A DNA stretch of 64,000 nt, taken from assembly GCA_030437565.1 (NCBI GenBank), contig CP129291.1, positions 3,410,001 to 3,474,000 of the forward strand, written 5' to 3'. Positions within the stretch are counted from its first letter, which is position 1, and each line of letters starts with the position of its first letter. The position numbers and the translations under genes are program-made. Positions 62,858 through 64,000 of the stretch are shown here, in pieces. This DNA comes from Terrilactibacillus sp. S3-3. Lineage in GTDB: Bacteria > Bacillota > Bacilli > Bacillales > Sporolactobacillaceae. The notes under the pieces are model-generated. The model saw only the letters and a list, made by a program, of their open reading frames with translations. It was not told the DNA's origin and searched no databases.

Positions 62858-63325
62858 TTAATCTTCGATCTGATCGGCTAATCGTCTTTTTCGCTCTATT
62901 TTTCGATTCAGTCGTGTCAATAACCGGGCAAAAATCTCGATTTCATCATTGCTCCAGTCATCTAAAATCTCCCGATAACTGCCCAGTCTCTGTTGTTTTA
63001 AGCGAATCAAGCTTCTCTTCCGGAATCGGTAATAAAAATATGGTTGATTCGGGCATCATGCGCCCCCATTTTTCTTTCCACTAATCCCTTAGATTCCAGC
63101 GCTTTGATCTGCCGGCTCATTGTGGACATATCCAATTGAAATAAATCGGTTAATTCCCCCACCGTCATCGGATTATTTTTGCAGCAGCGCCTTCAATATT
63201 AAATAACCGGATCGATACAGGCTGTTCTTTTTGCCGTCCAATGTTTTCTTGAAATCCGCCCGCCGAAGCAACATGACGACTTCACGCTCGATAACTTCAA
63301 TGCCGGATTCCCCGGAATCGTTCAC
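62858..63325 (-). CDS. MarR-family transcriptional regulator, frameshifted
   Basis: About 155 residues from a GTG at 63325 with a strong GGGGGAG site. GIEVIEREVVMLLRRADF, then KNSLYRSGYLILKALLQKNN, the winged helix VGELTDLFQLDMSTMSRQIKAL, ESKGLVERKMGAHDARINHI (wing) and, after a break near 62990, a helical tail to RRLADQIED at 62858. First gene of the operon. The palindrome at 63360-63393 directly ahead is its likely operator, so it probably represses itself, the hydrolase and the exporter until a ligand binds. Confidence 0.87.
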
Positions 63326-63359
63326 GCCTGCTCCCCCTTCCGTTTGCCCGCCAAACAAG

Positions 63360-63393
63360 TTGCATTATACAACCATATAGTTGTATGGTGCAA
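63360..63393. promoter_or_regulatory. MarR-type operator, long palindrome
   Basis: ATACAAC (63367-63373) and GTTGTAT (63380-63386) separated by 6 bp, inside an outer TTGCA (63360) / TGCAA (63389) pair. The whole is a nearly symmetric 34-bp element 35 bp ahead of the MarR start. Confidence 0.8.
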
Positions 63394-63508
63394 ATTAATA
63401 GCATTTTACTAGTGCAAGTTTTAAAATACTCTAGATGCTAAACTTATGATTTAAACTAGGCATAGGTTTTCTGATATTTGGAACCAAGTAGGCAGGGAGT
63501 CATCCCGC

Positions 63509-64000
63509 TTACTTGGTTATACTTAGATTATTTTTCCCAAGCGTTACCCATTTATCAATAACTTGATTTGAATCCGCTACCGTTCCAAAGAACTGGTTGA
63601 TATTAGTTAAAGTCATTTCATGCGCTTCTTTTGAAAAAGCAGCCGTGCAGTCGGAAAGAAACACCACATCGTAGTCAAGCATAAATCCATCGCGTGCCGT
63701 GGACTCTACACACACATTTGTACTGACTCCGCTCATCAGGATGTTTTTGATGTTCAATGTTCTCAGGATAGAATCAAGTCTTGTATGAATAAAAGCACTG
63801 TAACGATGCTTCGTTACAATAATATCCTCTGAAGCGGGGGTAATCTTGTAAAACTCGCTGCCCCATGTCCCCTTCCGACACAAATCAGCCTGGCTTTTTC
63901 CTCTAAGCCGGCGTACCCATGTCGCCGAATCCGTGCTTGTTTCATGAATTGTGCGAACAAAAATAATAGGAACATGAAATAACCGTGCCTGATCAATTCA
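63509..64000 (-). CDS. Cysteine hydrolase of the isochorismatase superfamily, partial
   Basis: The C-terminal ~165 residues are visible; the start lies beyond the window. VTKHRYSAFIHTRLDSIL has the catalytic lysine, and MSGVSTNVCVESTARDG has the nucleophile cysteine, which separates it from the Gly-type homologue at 62256. FLSDCTAAFSKEAHEMTLTN follows. Upstream of a break near 63880 the frame reads FHVPIIFVRTIHETSTDSATW. Relatives hydrolyse N-carbamoyl or ureido compounds (RutB, N-carbamoylsarcosine amidase); exact substrate not determined. Confidence 0.82.

Overview
The window comes from a Gram-positive, endospore-former-like Bacillales genome (Bacillaceae or a close relative such as Sporolactobacillaceae; the genus cannot be fixed from sequence alone). 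Pointers are strong GGAGG ribosome binding sites, a tryptophan T-box leader in front of an anti-TRAP (rtpA) gene, a PaiB-type regulator, YwqH/YwqI/LXG type VII secretion cargo genes, a WXG100 protein and CcpA-like sites. The most important technical fact is that almost every long gene, housekeeping genes included, is broken by one or more single-base indels, mostly in short homopolymers. Two copies of one IS256-family element in the window differ from each other mainly by such indels. I therefore read the breaks as sequence or assembly errors and annotate each gene at its full reconstructed extent. In-frame stop codons and IS insertions are treated separately as probable real decay.

Layout. 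0-0.1 kb: start of a WXG100 (EsxA/YukE) gene. 0.6-11.4 kb: an amine/amino-acid catabolic regulon made of a putrescine-type aminotransferase, an aldehyde dehydrogenase, a YtcJ-like amidohydrolase, two APC permeases and a PAS/AAA+/Fis activator that needs sigma-54. Three promoters with GG-N10-GC (-24/-12) spacing and upstream TTTTGCATAA-like sites tie these genes together. 11.4-12.5 kb: two arrays of degenerate ~20-23 bp repeats. 12.5-15.4 kb: a beta-CASP metallo-beta-lactamase protein fused to an uncharacterised repeat region. 15.9-19.7 kb: T-box(Trp)-leader peptide-rtpA, paiB, a PTS IIC protein, alkyladenine glycosylase and ynfA. 19.7-25.7 kb: an MHS-family transporter, two dihydrodipicolinate-synthase-like aldolases and a 2-hydroxyacid dehydrogenase, plus a third repeat array. 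26.1-30.8 kb: lacI-fucI-araB, suited to D-arabinose use. 31.2-38.3 kb: an ABC peptide transporter with a VanX-type dipeptidase and a C39-like peptidase, recalling ddp D-Ala-D-Ala recycling.

38.6-45 kb and 56.2-57.9 kb: two type VII secretion LXG toxin loci. Both are decaying: in-frame stops lie inside the toxin genes, and each immunity gene is split by an inverted copy of the same IS256-family element. The segment between the IS copies (45-54.3 kb) holds a class III aminotransferase with an AraC regulator and an APC permease, then a permease, an APH-fold kinase and a second class III aminotransferase with a divergent DeoR regulator. That second set is a kinase/PLP-enzyme module. 58.4-64 kb: a DUF1259 protein, a zinc-ribbon protein, a TerB-DnaJ protein, a MarR-isochorismatase-MFS operon with a clear palindromic operator, and the start of a cysteine hydrolase.

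No rRNA, tRNA, CRISPR array, phage or replication origin was recognised.
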